Positions 10,159 through 19,862 of a stretch of DNA of 64,000 bases are shown here, one piece after another. Below the pieces are notes generated by a model. It saw nothing but the letters and a program-made list of their open reading frames with translations, had not been told where the DNA came from and did no database searches. The stretch comes from Paraglaciecola sp. 20A4 (lineage in GTDB: Bacteria; Pseudomonadota; Gammaproteobacteria; Enterobacterales; Alteromonadaceae). Both the position numbers and the translations under genes were made by a program. Position 1 is the stretch's first letter, and the number at the start of each line of letters is the position of its first letter. The stretch lies in assembly GCF_011378905.1 (NCBI RefSeq), contig NZ_WTPY01000021.1, positions 1 through 64,000 on the forward strand, read 5' to 3'.

Positions 10159-10332
10159 GTGTTAAGGCTACTTTTTCTGTTACCGTTAATTTTGTGTTTA
10201 CTATGGTTTACCTATCTCAGGCTAAGGGGGTTTAACATCAGCCAAGGTAAACAAGGTTTTATCTATATTTTGGCATTCTCTGCCATCATCGCAGTATTTT
10301 ATACCCTGATGCTATGGCTTACCGCCACCTGA
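10159..10332 (+). CDS. Small two-helix membrane protein, unknown function
   Basis: A 57-codon ORF with a GTG start, preceded by AAGGAGAGAC (a strong ribosome binding site 5-8 bases upstream). The protein begins MLRLLFLLPLILCLLWFTYLR, a hydrophobic helix. A short basic loop follows (LRGFNISQGKQG), then a second helix (FIYILAFSAIIAVFYTLMLWL), ending TAT. It lies alone on the plus strand between ndk and ppiD and stops just before a bidirectional terminator. I do not recognise the family. The binding site, hydrophobic pattern and terminator support a real gene. Confidence 0.7.
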   Translation: MLRLLFLLPLILCLLWFTYLRLRGFNISQGKQGFIYILAFSAIIAVFYTLMLWLTAT

Positions 10333-10350
10333 AATTGATATAACAAATAC

Positions 10351-10377
10351 AAAAAAAGGAGCGTCAGCTCCTTTTTT
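10351..10377. terminator. Bidirectional terminator between the small membrane gene and ppiD
   Basis: AAAAAAGGAGC / GCTCCTTTTTT stem with loop GTCA. It has A and T runs on both sides and can end both the plus-strand small ORF and the minus-strand ppiD transcript. Confidence 0.8.
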
Positions 10378-10393
10378 CTCACTAACTAACCAC

Positions 10394-12277
10394 CTAATAA
10401 ATTTCGACGTCAGCTTGATCACGAAGAGCGTTAATAAACTCACCATATGTAAATTGAGCACGCATAGTAGATAATCTATTTTGCAATGCTGCCACATCAG
10501 TGCTTGGAATATCTGCGCCTTGATTAACCTTAATTAATTGTACAAGTCCAACATCACCATTAAACAAGTCCACAACCTGAGCGTTAGAATCTTTATTAGT
10601 CGTCAATTTAAATAATGCATCAACGATACTGGGTGCTGCGGATGAACCGTTTCTGGCTATCGCGTCTTGCTCTTGCCATTCAATACCTTTAGATTTCAGC
10701 TTCTCGCTAATATCTTGCTCAGACTGCACATCAGCTAACAGCGAATCCGCCCATGTTCTGGCTGCTTGTTGCGCTTTTTCAGCTAATAGAAGATCAGTAA
10801 TTTGAGCAGTCACTTCATCAAGCGCTTTGGTGCGCTGAGCTTCGTAATCGGCCACACGGACAAACATGATGTGATTGTCACCTAACTCAATAACATCACT
10901 GTTCACTTGATCATTAATCAACTCATCAGAAAAGGCTTGAGCTACAACGTCCGGAAAATTAACCTCTTGTGGTACATTTTCTTGACTAAATAAAACTGTG
11001 GTTTGTACGTCTAAATCAGCAATACCGGCAACTTCATCTAAGCTATCAGGCACTTCAAATGCGACTTCAGCCATACGTTGTTGCTTAGCATAAAAGTCTT
11101 CTTCGGCCTTTTCTGTTTTTATTTTAGCAAGTACGTCTTCTTTCACATCAGCATAAGGACTCGTTTGCTCAGGTTTGATATCGGTTAGTTTGATAATATG
11201 AAAACCAAACTCACTTTTAACAACGGTTGATACATCACCAACGTTAGTCAAGCCAAATGCAGCCTCTTCGAAAGCAGGATCCATCATTCCAAGGCTGAAC
11301 CAATCTAGGTCGCCGCCGTTCTCGGCACTAAAAGTATCACTTGAATATTCTTTTGCTAATTCAGCAAAATCGCCACCATCATTCACTTTCGCTAAGATAT
11401 CTTCGGCTAAATCGGCAGCTTGTTGCTCATCATCACCAAATTCAACAAGGATATGCGATGCTCTGCGCTCTTCTTGTGTTCTAAAATCTTGGATATTCTG
11501 TTCATAGTATTGCTCAGCTTCATCATCTGAAACCACTATATCTGCCAACAAATCGTCTACCGACAGTTCTACATAAGCAAGACTGACTTTCTGCTGGGTA
11601 TCAAATTGAGTAATGTTAGCTTGGTAATAATTTTCGATGTCCTCAGGAGATATCGTAATTTCTTCGCCAAACGGCTTTGCTGGTATGGTTAAATAGCGCG
11701 CATCACGTGTTTGTTGTTGCAGTTTGTATGCCTGCTTTGATTCAGCGACTAAGGTAAATTCAGAACCTAATAAAGCGTTTGAAAGTTGACGGCGAGTCAT
11801 ATCTACGCGCATATAATCACGGAATTCGTTTGGTTGAAATCCAGCTTGACGTAGAACAGCAGTATATCTTTCGTTATCGAACTTACCATCAAACTGAAAT
11901 TCTGGCATGGCGACTATAGCTTGTTTGATTTGCGCATCACTAACGCGAAGACCTAGGTCAACTGCGGCTTGTTCAAGCAATTTTTCTCCGATCAAACGAT
12001 CTAATATGCCTTGTCTAAATTGTTGTAAGTAAGCGCTATCGGCAGTCAATGCCGCGAATGCGTCGCCGTATTGAGATTCCATACGTCCGCGTTCATTTTG
12101 ATAAGCGCGTTCAAGATCCGCTTGTGAAATTGTGTCGTCGTTGACTTTAGCTGCCGCAGTTTCGGCAGATGAGTTGATATAACTGCCTACACCGGCAAAC
12201 ATAAAACTTAAAATCACCAACCCTAGGATAGCCATGGCCCACTTGCCTTGGGTTCCCTCTCTGATTCTTTCCAACAT
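10394..12277 (-). CDS. ppiD: Periplasmic chaperone PpiD (SurA/parvulin-type)
   Basis: Inner-membrane-anchored periplasmic chaperone at the Sec translocon, working with YfgM on emerging secreted proteins. One transmembrane helix lies near residues 13-35 (KWAMAILGLVILSFMFAGVG), followed by a SurA-like N-terminal chaperone domain. A parvulin domain spans about residues 273-362 (RASHILVEFGDDEQQAADLA to FGFHIIKLTDIKPEQ), then a PPIase-like C-terminal part. The ATG at 12277 (MLERIREGTQGKWA) is preferred to a TTG six codons upstream because it matches the family N-terminus and GGAG lies before it. Length 627 aa matches E. coli's 623. It sits downstream of hupB as in E. coli. Confidence 0.95.
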   Translation of the reverse strand: MLERIREGTQGKWAMAILGLVILSFMFAGVGSYINSSAETAAAKVNDDTISQADLERAYQNERGRMESQYGDAFAALTADSAYLQQFRQGILDRLIGEKLLEQAAVDLGLRVSDAQIKQAIVAMPEFQFDGKFDNERYTAVLRQAGFQPNEFRDYMRVDMTRRQLSNALLGSEFTLVAESKQAYKLQQQTRDARYLTIPAKPFGEEITISPEDIENYYQANITQFDTQQKVSLAYVELSVDDLLADIVVSDDEAEQYYEQNIQDFRTQEERRASHILVEFGDDEQQAADLAEDILAKVNDGGDFAELAKEYSSDTFSAENGGDLDWFSLGMMDPAFEEAAFGLTNVGDVSTVVKSEFGFHIIKLTDIKPEQTSPYADVKEDVLAKIKTEKAEEDFYAKQQRMAEVAFEVPDSLDEVAGIADLDVQTTVLFSQENVPQEVNFPDVVAQAFSDELINDQVNSDVIELGDNHIMFVRVADYEAQRTKALDEVTAQITDLLLAEKAQQAARTWADSLLADVQSEQDISEKLKSKGIEWQEQDAIARNGSSAAPSIVDALFKLTTNKDSNAQVVDLFNGDVGLVQLIKVNQGADIPSTDVAALQNRLSTMRAQFTYGEFINALRDQADVEIY

Positions 12278-12386
12278 GTTCGTTTTTAACTCCAAGTGAG
12301 TTGCTTGAGATAAGCTGAATTTTTACTAAATATTAAGGAGGCAGGATTATATATTAAACGTAATCATTAATTAACAGCAGATAAAC

Positions 12387-12415
12387 AAAAGGCGATGATA
12401 AATCATCGCCTTTTT
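12387..12415 (-). terminator. Terminator after hupB
   Basis: GGCGATGAT / ATCATCGCC perfect 9-bp stem, 2-base loop, flanked by A and T runs. It separates hupB from ppiD. Confidence 0.85.
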
Positions 12416-12431
12416 AACTGAAAAACTTTGC

Positions 12432-12704
12432 TTAGTTACAAGCGTCTTTAAGCGCTTTACCAGCTTTAAACGACGGAACCTTAGCAGCAGAAATTTGGAT
12501 AGTTTCGCCAGTCTGTGGATTACGACCACTACGAGCAGCACGCTCACGTACAGAGAATGTACCGAAACCTACAAGAGCAACTTGATCACCTTCTTTAAGT
12601 GCTGCAGTGATTGCGTCAGTCAATGCATCTAGTGCACGTCCTGAAGCTGCTTTAGAAATATCTGCACTTGCAGCGATTTGGTCGATAAGTTGAGACTTAT
12701 TCAC
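12432..12704 (-). CDS. hupB: Nucleoid protein HU-beta
   Basis: Small basic DNA-bending protein that compacts the nucleoid. The sequence from [20 protein letters not shown] through the HU signature [21 protein letters not shown] to the end is 90 aa, exactly the usual length. The start is the GTG at 12704, with AAGGGG 8 bases upstream. An upstream in-frame ATG would add 14 non-homologous residues. It lies between lon and ppiD, the conserved order. A promoter at 12764-12792 and a strong terminator make it a separate transcript. Confidence 0.96.
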   Translation of the reverse strand: MNKSQLIDQIAASADISKAASGRALDALTDAITAALKEGDQVALVGFGTFSVRERAARSGRNPQTGETIQISAAKVPSFKAGKALKDACN

Positions 12705-12763
12705 AATATGATCCCCTTCAATTGTTATTATATTAATTATCCGCAAACAAGAATGCGGAAAAT

Positions 12764-12792
12764 GTTATACCAAGCTTAAATTTGAACTTCAA
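12764..12792 (-). promoter_or_regulatory. Sigma-70 promoter of hupB
   Basis: On the minus strand TTGAAG, a 17-base spacer, then TATAAC. It is placed 60-90 bases before the hupB GTG, leaving an untranslated leader with a small CCGCA/TGCGG hairpin. Assigned by consensus. Confidence 0.6.
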
Positions 12793-12924
12793 GCATAAAT
12801 TCACAAATTTTTAACTTTATAGATATCGCCGCAATCCCTTTTGTGACAAGGCCTAAAGCGAAACTGGAACAAAGGCTACCACAACTTTTTGATGATTGAA
12901 GCCCTTATTTCCAAAAAAAACGAA

Positions 12925-12949
12925 AAAACTAGCCCTAAGTGGCTATTTT
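12925..12949 (-). terminator. Terminator overlapping the end of lon
   Basis: TAGCC / GGCTA stem with a 6-base loop, flanked by A6 and T6. It includes the lon stop codon and ends the lon transcript before hupB. Confidence 0.7.
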
Positions 12950-15309
12950 TTACCCTTGCTCGGCTTTTCAAGGCTAAAACGCTCGGGATTTTCTTGCAAT
13001 GCTAACTCCAAAACTTCGTCTATCCATCTAACAGGATGAATAGATAGGTCTTGTTTTACATTATCTGGTATCTCTTGTAAATCGCGTTCATTCTCTTTTG
13101 GAATGATAACGGTTTTTATTCCCCCTCGATGAGCAGCGAGTAATTTCTCTTTTAATCCACCAATTGCCAATACTTCGCCACGCAATGTAATTTCGCCCGT
13201 CATTGCGACATCGCAACGAACAGGATTACCGGTAAGTGTCGAAACAAGCGCTGTACACATAGCTATACCCGCACTTGGTCCATCCTTTGGCGTAGCGCCT
13301 TCTGGTACGTGAACATGGATATCACGTTTTTCATGGAAATCACTATTAATACGCAGTTTTTCTGCACGACTGCGCACGACTGTCATAGCTGTCTGAATCG
13401 ACTCTTGCATAACATCACCTAGGGAACCAGTGAATGTCATTTTACCTTTACCTACAACTGATGTAGTTTCAATGGTCAATAATTCACCACCGACTTGAGT
13501 CCAGGCGAGACCTGTGACTTGACCTATTTGATTATTATTTTCTGCTTTTCCGTAGTCAAAGCGTTGTACACCAAGGTAGTCGGCCAAGTTGTCTTGGTTA
13601 ACAGTTACGCATTTAGTGTCTTTATTCAGCAGAATATTTTTAACGGCTTTGCGACAAATTTTAGAAATTTCACGCTCTAAATTCCGCACGCCAGCCTCTC
13701 GCGTATAATGACGGATAATCCCCATAATCGCTGATTCTTCAATAACTAGTTCTTTAGCCTTGAGCCCGTTGCGAGCGATTTGCTTATCCAGTAAATGGCG
13801 CATGGCTATATTCAGTTTTTCATCTTCTGTATAACCGGATAGACGGATCACTTCCATTCGATCCAGTAAAGGGCCTGGAATGTCCATACTGTTTGACGTT
13901 GCCACAAACATTACATCGGAAAGATCGTAATCAACTTCTAGGTAATGATCACTAAAAGTACCGTTTTGTTCAGGATCCAGTACTTCCAGTAAAGCTGATG
14001 AAGGATCGCCGCGCATATCGGATGACATCTTGTCGATTTCATCAAGCAAAAATAACGGATTTTTCACGCCAACTTTAGCCATTTTCTGAATCAACTTGCC
14101 CGGCATAGAACCAATGTAGGTGCGTCTGTGCCCTCGAATTTCAGCTTCATCACGAACGCCGCCCAACGCCATGCGCACATACTTTCGGCCTGTTGCTTTA
14201 GCAATTGACTGTCCAAGAGAGGTCTTACCTACTCCAGGAGGACCCACTAAGCATAAAATAGGCCCTTTAAGCTTTTTAACACGTTGTTGAACCGCTAAAT
14301 ATTCAATAATACGTTCTTTAACTTTCTCTAAACCATAATGTTCTGTATCAAGTAACTTATCTGCTGCTGCCAAATCTTTCTTCACGGCACTGCGCTTAGT
14401 CCAAGGAACATTGGTCAGCCAATCAATGTAACTGCGTACAACTGTCGCCTCAGCAGACATTGGAGACATCATTTTCAGTTTGCTTAGCTCTGTCGTTGCT
14501 TTTTTCTTAGCTTCTTCAGGCATTTTAGCATCTTCGATTTTTTTGCTTAATGCTTCAAATTCGTCAGGCGCTTCATCTAGTTCACCAAGCTCTTTTTGAA
14601 TAGCCTTCATTTGCTCATTCAAATAATACTCGCGCTGGCTCTTTTCCATTTGCTTCTTAACTCGGGTGCGGATCTTCTTTTCCACCTGAAGCAAATCGAT
14701 TTCGCTTTCCATCAGCGCCATTAAGTATTCAAGACGATCATTAACTTGATCCATCTCCAATACTTTCTGCTTTTCAGCTAACTTAAGAGGCATATGTGCT
14801 GCCATGGTATCAGCTAGTCGGGCTGCTTGTTCGATACCACTCAACGAGGTAAGCACCTCTGGAGGAATTTTTTTATTTAATTTAACGTAACCTTCAAACT
14901 GCGAAATTGCCGAGCGGATAATCACTTCTTGCTCGCTTTCGTCTACCTCAAGGTCTTCCTTGATGGCGATATTAGCAATGAAGAAATCATCAGTACTGAC
15001 AAAATCTGCAATCTGCGCACGCTGATTCCCTTCTACCAATACTTTTACCGTGCCATCAGGCAACTTTAATAACTGCAAAATAGTCGCGATGGTCCCTACG
15101 GTAAATATATCGTCAGGCTGCGGCTCATCTGTGCTGGCATCTTTTTGGGCTACTAAAAAAATCTGTTTGTCTTTGTCCATCGCTGCTTCTAAACAACGTA
15201 TCGACTTCTCGCGACCGACAAATAAGGGAATAACCATGTGTGGATAAACCACCACATCACGTAATGCCAAGACAGGCATTTCTGTGTAATCAACATTCTC
15301 TTTGGTCAT
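12943..15309 (-). CDS. lon: ATP-dependent protease Lon (LonA)
   Basis: Hexameric AAA+ protease that degrades damaged and regulatory proteins. The N-terminal substrate-binding domain begins [23 protein letters not shown]. Walker [10 protein letters not shown], lies near residue 355, and Walker B is in FLLDEIDKM. The serine-lysine protease domain carries the Ser in [11 protein letters not shown] and the Lys in [10 protein letters not shown]. The ATG at 15309 ([10 protein letters not shown]) is chosen because the preceding 51 codons have no homology to Lon and overlap a heat-shock-like promoter. Length 788 aa against 784 in E. coli. It sits between clpX and hupB as in E. coli. Confidence 0.97.
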   Translation of the reverse strand: MTKENVDYTEMPVLALRDVVVYPHMVIPLFVGREKSIRCLEAAMDKDKQIFLVAQKDASTDEPQPDDIFTVGTIATILQLLKLPDGTVKVLVEGNQRAQIADFVSTDDFFIANIAIKEDLEVDESEQEVIIRSAISQFEGYVKLNKKIPPEVLTSLSGIEQAARLADTMAAHMPLKLAEKQKVLEMDQVNDRLEYLMALMESEIDLLQVEKKIRTRVKKQMEKSQREYYLNEQMKAIQKELGELDEAPDEFEALSKKIEDAKMPEEAKKKATTELSKLKMMSPMSAEATVVRSYIDWLTNVPWTKRSAVKKDLAAADKLLDTEHYGLEKVKERIIEYLAVQQRVKKLKGPILCLVGPPGVGKTSLGQSIAKATGRKYVRMALGGVRDEAEIRGHRRTYIGSMPGKLIQKMAKVGVKNPLFLLDEIDKMSSDMRGDPSSALLEVLDPEQNGTFSDHYLEVDYDLSDVMFVATSNSMDIPGPLLDRMEVIRLSGYTEDEKLNIAMRHLLDKQIARNGLKAKELVIEESAIMGIIRHYTREAGVRNLEREISKICRKAVKNILLNKDTKCVTVNQDNLADYLGVQRFDYGKAENNNQIGQVTGLAWTQVGGELLTIETTSVVGKGKMTFTGSLGDVMQESIQTAMTVVRSRAEKLRINSDFHEKRDIHVHVPEGATPKDGPSAGIAMCTALVSTLTGNPVRCDVAMTGEITLRGEVLAIGGLKEKLLAAHRGGIKTVIIPKENERDLQEIPDNVKQDLSIHPVRWIDEVLELALQENPERFSLEKPSKGKK

Positions 15310-15355
15310 ATTGTGTCTCGTGTAATAAAAAAGGAAAAATGGCGCAATGAAATTG

Positions 15356-15384
15356 TATATGGGGCTTTGCACAAAAAGTTCAAA
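15356..15384 (-). promoter_or_regulatory. Sigma-32 (heat-shock) type promoter of lon
   Basis: On the minus strand TTTGAA, a 14-base spacer, then CCCCATATA, against the heat-shock consensus CTTGAA - N13-15 - CCCCATnTA. It lies about 50 bases upstream of the lon ATG. The E. coli lon gene is a sigma-32 regulon member, which supports the assignment. Confidence 0.7.
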
Positions 15385-15510
15385 CGAAAAACGCAAACAA
15401 TCCCTTGAAACCCTTAATAAAACACAAATTGGATCGCTAAAGAAGCCAATATTCCCATACAACCTAAAACTTTATGCTTAATCGAAAGTAAAACTCAAAA
15501 AAGTCTTATA

Positions 15511-15534
15511 AAAAAAGGCTCCTAAGAGCCTTTT
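15511..15534 (-). terminator. Terminator after clpX
   Basis: AAAAGGCTC / GAGCCTTTT with loop CTAA. On the minus strand the stem runs into T7. It lies just after the clpX stop and before the lon promoter. Confidence 0.8.
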
Positions 15535-15551
15535 CAATTTTAAATAATGTT

Positions 15552-16829
15552 CTATTCGGAGATAGACTTCTTATCCGCAGCGCTATCGTATATCAAGATA
15601 GGTTTTGACTCTCCACGGATAACCGTTTCATCAACCACCACTTTACTGACATTAGACATCGACGGCAGCTCGTACATAGTATCGAGTAAAACAGCTTCAA
15701 CGATTGAGCGTAGTCCGCGTGCACCAGTCTTACGAGACATAGCCTTTTTAGCAATAGCTTGCAGGGCGTCTTCTCTGAATTCCAATTCTGTACCTTCAAG
15801 AGCAAACAATGCAGCATATTGCTTCGTTAAGGAGTTTTTCGGTTCACGCAAAATTTGGATCAGCGCGTCTTCACTCAACTCTTCTAAACTAGTCAAAACA
15901 GGTAAACGCCCAATAAATTCTGGAATCAAACCATATTTAACCAAATCTTCAGGCTCGACCATTTTCAACAAATCACCTTCTTTGGCTTTATTGTTGACAT
16001 CTTTAATCGCCGTACCAAAACCGATACCCGTTCCTGTATGCGCACGTTGATCAATGACTTTATCAAGTCCTGCAAACGCACCACCACAAATAAATAGAAT
16101 TTTGGATGTATCGACCTGCAAAAATTCTTGTTGAGGATGCTTACGACCGCCCTGAGGTGGGACCGATGCAACCGTACCTTCAATCAGTTTAAGCAGCGCT
16201 TGTTGAACACCTTCACCGGAAACATCACGGGTAATAGAAGGGTTGTCTGACTTACGAGAAATTTTATCAATCTCATCTATATAAACGATACCGCGCTGAG
16301 CTTTTTCGACATCGTAATCGCATTTCTGCAATAGCTTTTGGATGATATTCTCGACATCTTCTCCTACATAACCCGCTTCGGTAAGCGTCGTAGCATCAGC
16401 CATGGTAAACGGAACATCGAGTAAACGCGCCAAGGTTTCTGCCAGCAGCGTTTTACCACTACCAGTAGGGCCCATAAGCAAGATGTTACTTTTGCCAAGT
16501 TCCACGCCATCATGAACATCACCATTGCGTAGGCGCTTGTAGTGGTTATACACCGCTACAGATAGCACCTTTTTGGCGTGTTCTTGACCAATGACATAAT
16601 CATCGAGATGACTGTGAATTTCTTTCGGCGTGGGAAGTTCATCTTGTTTCTGTTTAGGTGCGATTTCTTTAATTTCTTCGCGAATAATGTCATTACATAA
16701 TTCGACGCATTCATCGCATACAAAAACTGATGGACCGGCAATAAGCTTTCTTACTTCATGCTGGCTTTTTCCACAGAAAGAACAATAAAGTAGCTTGTTA
16801 TCGCCATCTCCGCTTTGCTTATCACTCAT
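15552..16829 (-). CDS. clpX: Clp protease ATPase subunit ClpX
   Basis: AAA+ unfoldase that feeds substrates to ClpP. The N-terminal zinc-binding domain has Cys16, Cys19, Cys38 and Cys41 ([11 protein letters not shown] ... [11 protein letters not shown]). Walker A is [12 protein letters not shown], Walker B is [10 protein letters not shown], and the pore loop GYVGEDV is present. The IGF-like ClpP-docking loop corresponds to the segment with GTGIGFG. It is 425 aa (E. coli 424). It lies 87 bases downstream of clpP, separated by a dyad (16856-16896). Confidence 0.97.
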   Translation of the reverse strand: MSDKQSGDGDNKLLYCSFCGKSQHEVRKLIAGPSVFVCDECVELCNDIIREEIKEIAPKQKQDELPTPKEIHSHLDDYVIGQEHAKKVLSVAVYNHYKRLRNGDVHDGVELGKSNILLMGPTGSGKTLLAETLARLLDVPFTMADATTLTEAGYVGEDVENIIQKLLQKCDYDVEKAQRGIVYIDEIDKISRKSDNPSITRDVSGEGVQQALLKLIEGTVASVPPQGGRKHPQQEFLQVDTSKILFICGGAFAGLDKVIDQRAHTGTGIGFGTAIKDVNNKAKEGDLLKMVEPEDLVKYGLIPEFIGRLPVLTSLEELSEDALIQILREPKNSLTKQYAALFALEGTELEFREDALQAIAKKAMSRKTGARGLRSIVEAVLLDTMYELPSMSNVSKVVVDETVIRGESKPILIYDSAADKKSISE

Positions 16830-16855
16830 CTATTATCTCTTCTCTTTTGGTTGAC

Positions 16856-16896
16856 TTAGTGCGCTTTGATGCCAATTCAAAGCACAAACGCACTAA
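16856..16896. repeat. Dyad in the clpP-clpX intergenic region
   Basis: An outer 8-bp inverted repeat (TTAGTGCG / CGCACTAA) encloses an inner 6-bp one (CTTTGA / TCAAAG). Parts can pair in two registers. There is no T-run, so it is not a typical terminator. It may be an RNA-processing or attenuation structure that adjusts the ClpP:ClpX ratio; this is inference. Confidence 0.45.
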
Positions 16897-16916
16897 ACAA
16901 AATCAACAATAACTGG

Positions 16917-17555
16917 TTACTTCTTCGTAGCACTATTGCTAGCGTCCGGACGGCTCGTTAACACTTGATCAACTAAACCATAGTCTACGGACTCTTGAGC
17001 ACCCAAGAAATTGTCTCTGTCAGTGTCTCGTGACACTTTTTCGTAATCTTGTCCGGTGTGAGCCGCCATTAAACGATTCATCTTCTCTTTAATGGACAGA
17101 ATTTCTTTTGCATGTATTTCAAAATCTGACGCTTGGCCTTGAAACCCGCCCAATGGCTGGTGAATCATGACGCGTGCATTAGGTAGACAGTAACGTTTAC
17201 CTTTAGTCCCGCCAGACAACAAAAATGCGCCCATACTTGCGGCCTGGCCAATGCACACAGTGCTAACATCAGGTTTAATAAAGTTCATGGTATCATAAAT
17301 AGCCATGCCAGCTGTTACGGAGCCGCCAGGAGAATTGATGTAAAGGAAAATATCCTTTTCTGGATTCTCAGCTTCTAAAAATAACATCTGGGCAACAATA
17401 AGGTTGGCCATGTGGTCTTCAACTTGGCCAACCATGAAAATGACGTTCTCTTTCAGTAAGCGTGAATAAATATCATAAGAGCGCTCACCTTTAGCAGTTT
17501 GTTCAACCACCATAGGTACTAATGCATTTGTAGGATCAAACGGTGTATTCATCAT
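16917..17555 (-). CDS. clpP: Clp protease proteolytic subunit ClpP
   Basis: Tetradecameric serine protease that partners ClpX. The catalytic triad is visible as Ser107 (GQAASMGA), His132 (VMIHQPLGG) and Asp181 (DRDNF). A short propeptide precedes the mature N-terminus. It is 212 aa, close to E. coli's 207. The order tig-clpP-clpX-lon is the standard gammaproteobacterial one. Confidence 0.97.
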   Translation of the reverse strand: MMNTPFDPTNALVPMVVEQTAKGERSYDIYSRLLKENVIFMVGQVEDHMANLIVAQMLFLEAENPEKDIFLYINSPGGSVTAGMAIYDTMNFIKPDVSTVCIGQAASMGAFLLSGGTKGKRYCLPNARVMIHQPLGGFQGQASDFEIHAKEILSIKEKMNRLMAAHTGQDYEKVSRDTDRDNFLGAQESVDYGLVDQVLTSRPDASNSATKK

Positions 17556-17574
17556 ATATTTTCTTCACAAATAA

Positions 17575-17600
17575 AAATGCTCGGTATTTACCGAGCATTT
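17575..17600. terminator. Perfect 12-bp hairpin between tig and clpP
   Basis: AAATGCTCGGTA and its exact reverse complement are separated by two bases. A few T residues follow on the minus strand. It could end part of the tig transcript or be an intercistronic attenuator before clpP. Confidence 0.65.
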
Positions 17601-17641
17601 AAGCAGTTGCAGACTAGATAAGTCAATTAACAAAAGGCAAT

Positions 17642-18952
17642 TTACGCCTGTTTATTCATTATCTCATCAAAAGCTTTGTTTACTTCTTTCACATTTGCTT
17701 TGCTTAGAAGTACTTCAACAGCTTGCTCTTCTAACGCGACGTTCTGCATTTGCTGCATTAACTCGTCGTTAGTTTTGTAGTACTCAATCACTTCTTGAGG
17801 ATCTTCATACGCAGACGCAGCTGTTTCGATCAATGCATCAACCTTAGCGGTATCAACTTTTAACGCTTCAGTCTTAATCACTTCACCAAGCAACAAACCA
17901 ATAGAGACACGCTTACGTGCATTCTCTTGGAACAAGTCAGCTGGTAACTCAGGAAGATTATCAACATTGCCGCCTTGTTGCTGACTGAAACGTTGCTTCG
18001 CTTGCTCACGAAGGGCGTTAATTTCTTGATCAACTAATGCTTTAGGCAAGTCGATTACGTTGTTTGCTAACAAACCTTCAATCACTTGCTCTTTCACATT
18101 AGCTTTCAACGTTTGCTCAAGCTCACGTTGCATATTCTTACGCACTTCAGCTTGAAGTGACTCAACATTGCCATCGTCAACACCGAACAATTTAGCAAAC
18201 TCTTCGTCAACGGTTGGAAGGTCTAACCCTTCGACTTTATTGACGGTAATTTTAAATTGAGCAGCTTTACCCTTAAGGGCTTCAGCATGGTAATCTTCTG
18301 GGAACGTTACATCAGCAACCACTTCATCACCGGCTTTGGCACCAACGATTGGCTTTTCAAAGCCTGGGATCATGCGATCTTTACCCATTTCTAGCTCAAA
18401 GTTTTCAGCTTTTCCGCCTTCAAACTCTTCACCGTCGATAGTACCTATGAAATCAACTGTTACACGGTCGTCTTTCTTCGACTTACGTTTAACTTCTTTC
18501 CACGTAGCGTGCTGCTTGCGTAATGTTTCCATCATAGTTTCGAGATCAGCATCGGTAATTTCTACCACTGGCTTCTCTACTTCAATTTTTTCAACATCTT
18601 TCACTTCAACTTCAGGATACACTTCAAACGCCGCAACGAACTCTAAATCTTGTCCGTCCACGTCAGTTTTCATTTCGAAGTTAGGCATGCCTGCTGGGGT
18701 GATTTTTTCTTGCACAATAGCTTCATAGAAGTTGCGCTGCATAGCTTCGCCAGCAATTTCTTGACGCACGGCTTGACCATAACGTTTCTTAATTACGCTA
18801 ACGGGTACTTTGCCTGGACGAAAACCATTAATACGTTGGGTCTTACCTAACTGTTGTAAGCGAGACTTAACCTCTGAATCAATCAATTCAGCAGGAACAG
18901 TGATGGTAAGACGGCGTTCTAAACCTTGAGTCGTCTCAACGGAAACTTGCAT
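17642..18952 (-). CDS. tig: Trigger factor
   Basis: Ribosome-bound chaperone and peptidyl-prolyl isomerase that meets nascent chains at the tunnel exit. The ribosome-docking signature GFRPGKVP is at residues 43-50. The FKBP-like PPIase domain is about 150-250 ([24 protein letters not shown] and [14 protein letters not shown]). The helical C-terminal substrate cradle follows. It is 436 aa (E. coli 432). GAGGTAGAAG precedes the ATG. First gene of the proteostasis block. Confidence 0.97.
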   Translation of the reverse strand: MQVSVETTQGLERRLTITVPAELIDSEVKSRLQQLGKTQRINGFRPGKVPVSVIKKRYGQAVRQEIAGEAMQRNFYEAIVQEKITPAGMPNFEMKTDVDGQDLEFVAAFEVYPEVEVKDVEKIEVEKPVVEITDADLETMMETLRKQHATWKEVKRKSKKDDRVTVDFIGTIDGEEFEGGKAENFELEMGKDRMIPGFEKPIVGAKAGDEVVADVTFPEDYHAEALKGKAAQFKITVNKVEGLDLPTVDEEFAKLFGVDDGNVESLQAEVRKNMQRELEQTLKANVKEQVIEGLLANNVIDLPKALVDQEINALREQAKQRFSQQQGGNVDNLPELPADLFQENARKRVSIGLLLGEVIKTEALKVDTAKVDALIETAASAYEDPQEVIEYYKTNDELMQQMQNVALEEQAVEVLLSKANVKEVNKAFDEIMNKQA

Positions 18953-19242
18953 TCTTCTACCTCAACTTTGCGCTCGACTGCGCATTTATAAAAATATTTG
19001 ATGGGTTTTTTTATCTGTGGGATATGACTAAGGTAAACTTAATCCACCCTGCCCTATTCACGAGTTAAACTTTTTTGTTCGCTCGCCTATCACGTCTAGC
19101 CGGATAAAAAAGACGCAGCAGTATAGCTACACAGCGACTTTAAGTCGAGCTGAAATGCGAAATAGTTTGCTTTAAACAAGCTAAAAGGATTACTTATGAT
19201 GGAGTTAAGAAAAGATATTACTAGAGGATGTAACAAAAAAGA

Positions 19243-19327
19243 TGGTGCGGAAGGAGAGACTTGAACTCTCACGCCGTGAGGCACTGGAACCTAAATCCAG
19301 CGTGTATACCAATTTCACCACTTCCGC
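19243..19327 (-). tRNA. tRNA-Leu (anticodon TAG)
   Basis: 85-base class II tRNA with a long variable arm and encoded CCA. Acceptor GCGGAAG / CTTCCGC. The anticodon loop TTTAGGT sits on a CTGGA/TCCAG stem, giving anticodon TAG (codons CUN). Last tRNA of a four-gene cluster. Confidence 0.95.
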
Positions 19328-19330
19328 AAG

Positions 19331-19407
19331 TGGGGTGGACGATGGGGCTCGAACCCACGACAACCGGAATCACAATCCGGGACTCTACCAACTGAGCTAC
19401 GCCCACC
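19331..19407 (-). tRNA. tRNA-His (anticodon GTG)
   Basis: 77 bases including the extra 5' G(-1) that pairs with C73, the histidine identity element, and encoded CCA. The anticodon loop TTGTGAT gives GTG. It is only three bases from the tRNA-Leu gene. Confidence 0.95.
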
Positions 19408-19434
19408 AAAGCGATAATTGTTGCCAGGTTCACA

Positions 19435-19511
19435 TGGTGCGCCCGGCAGGACTCGAACCTGCGACCACCCGCTTAGAAGGCGGGTGCTCTATCCAGCTGA
19501 GCTACGGGCGC
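19435..19511 (-). tRNA. tRNA-Arg (anticodon TCT)
   Basis: 77-base tRNA, acceptor GCGCCCG, anticodon loop CTTCTAA on a CCCGC/GCGGG stem, giving TCT, which reads the AGA/AGG codons. CCA is encoded. Confidence 0.95.
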
Positions 19512-19539
19512 TCTACGAATCTTTTACAATTTAGAGAAA

Positions 19540-19616
19540 TGGTCGGTGAGACAGGATTCGAACCTGCGACCCCTTGGACCCAAACCAAGTGCGCTACCAA
19601 GCTGCGCTACTCACCG
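19540..19616 (-). tRNA. tRNA-Pro (anticodon TGG)
   Basis: 77-base tRNA, acceptor CGGTGAG, anticodon loop TTTGGGT on a CTTGG/CCAAG stem, giving TGG. CCA is encoded. First gene of the cluster. The gene content matches the E. coli argX-hisR-leuT-proM operon, but here proline comes first. Confidence 0.95.
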
Positions 19617-19662
19617 ACTTAACAACCCGAAGAGTTATTCTCTGTCTCTCAACGGGGAGCGC

Positions 19663-19691
19663 ATAGTAAACAGATGTATTTCTGCCGTCAA
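19663..19691 (-). promoter_or_regulatory. Stable-RNA promoter of the tRNA operon
   Basis: On the minus strand TTGACG, an exact 17-base spacer and TACTAT, followed by a GC-rich discriminator (GCGCTCCCC) typical of stringently controlled promoters. An A/T-rich stretch lies just upstream of the -35. It is about 50 bases from tRNA-Pro. Confidence 0.75.
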
Positions 19692-19862
19692 ACACTTTTT
19701 TAAAAGAAAATGACTGACTGCTGTTTTTTTTAGCAATTTGAATAGGAAAGCAACAAAATGTGCACAAAACATACATTTTGTTTATTGTTTCTTAAATAAA
19801 TACCTTCACAGATGCTGTCATCATTTAGCTAATCATGAGCGACAAATAATTAAATAACGCAA

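Noticed and set aside
10312-10497. 61-codon minus-strand ORF at the end of ppiD
   Set aside because: Mostly inside ppiD in another frame and crosses the terminator.
15547-16050. 167-codon plus-strand ORF
   Set aside because: Lies wholly antisense to clpX, with no binding site and no recognisable domain.
18336-18728. 130-codon plus-strand ORF
   Set aside because: Antisense to tig, Ser-rich shadow without a start signal.
19242-19622. 126-codon plus-strand ORF containing GFEPATP-like and GARTHDN-like segments
   Set aside because: It is the antisense reading of the four tRNA genes; these peptide motifs are a known annotation artefact from tRNA complements.
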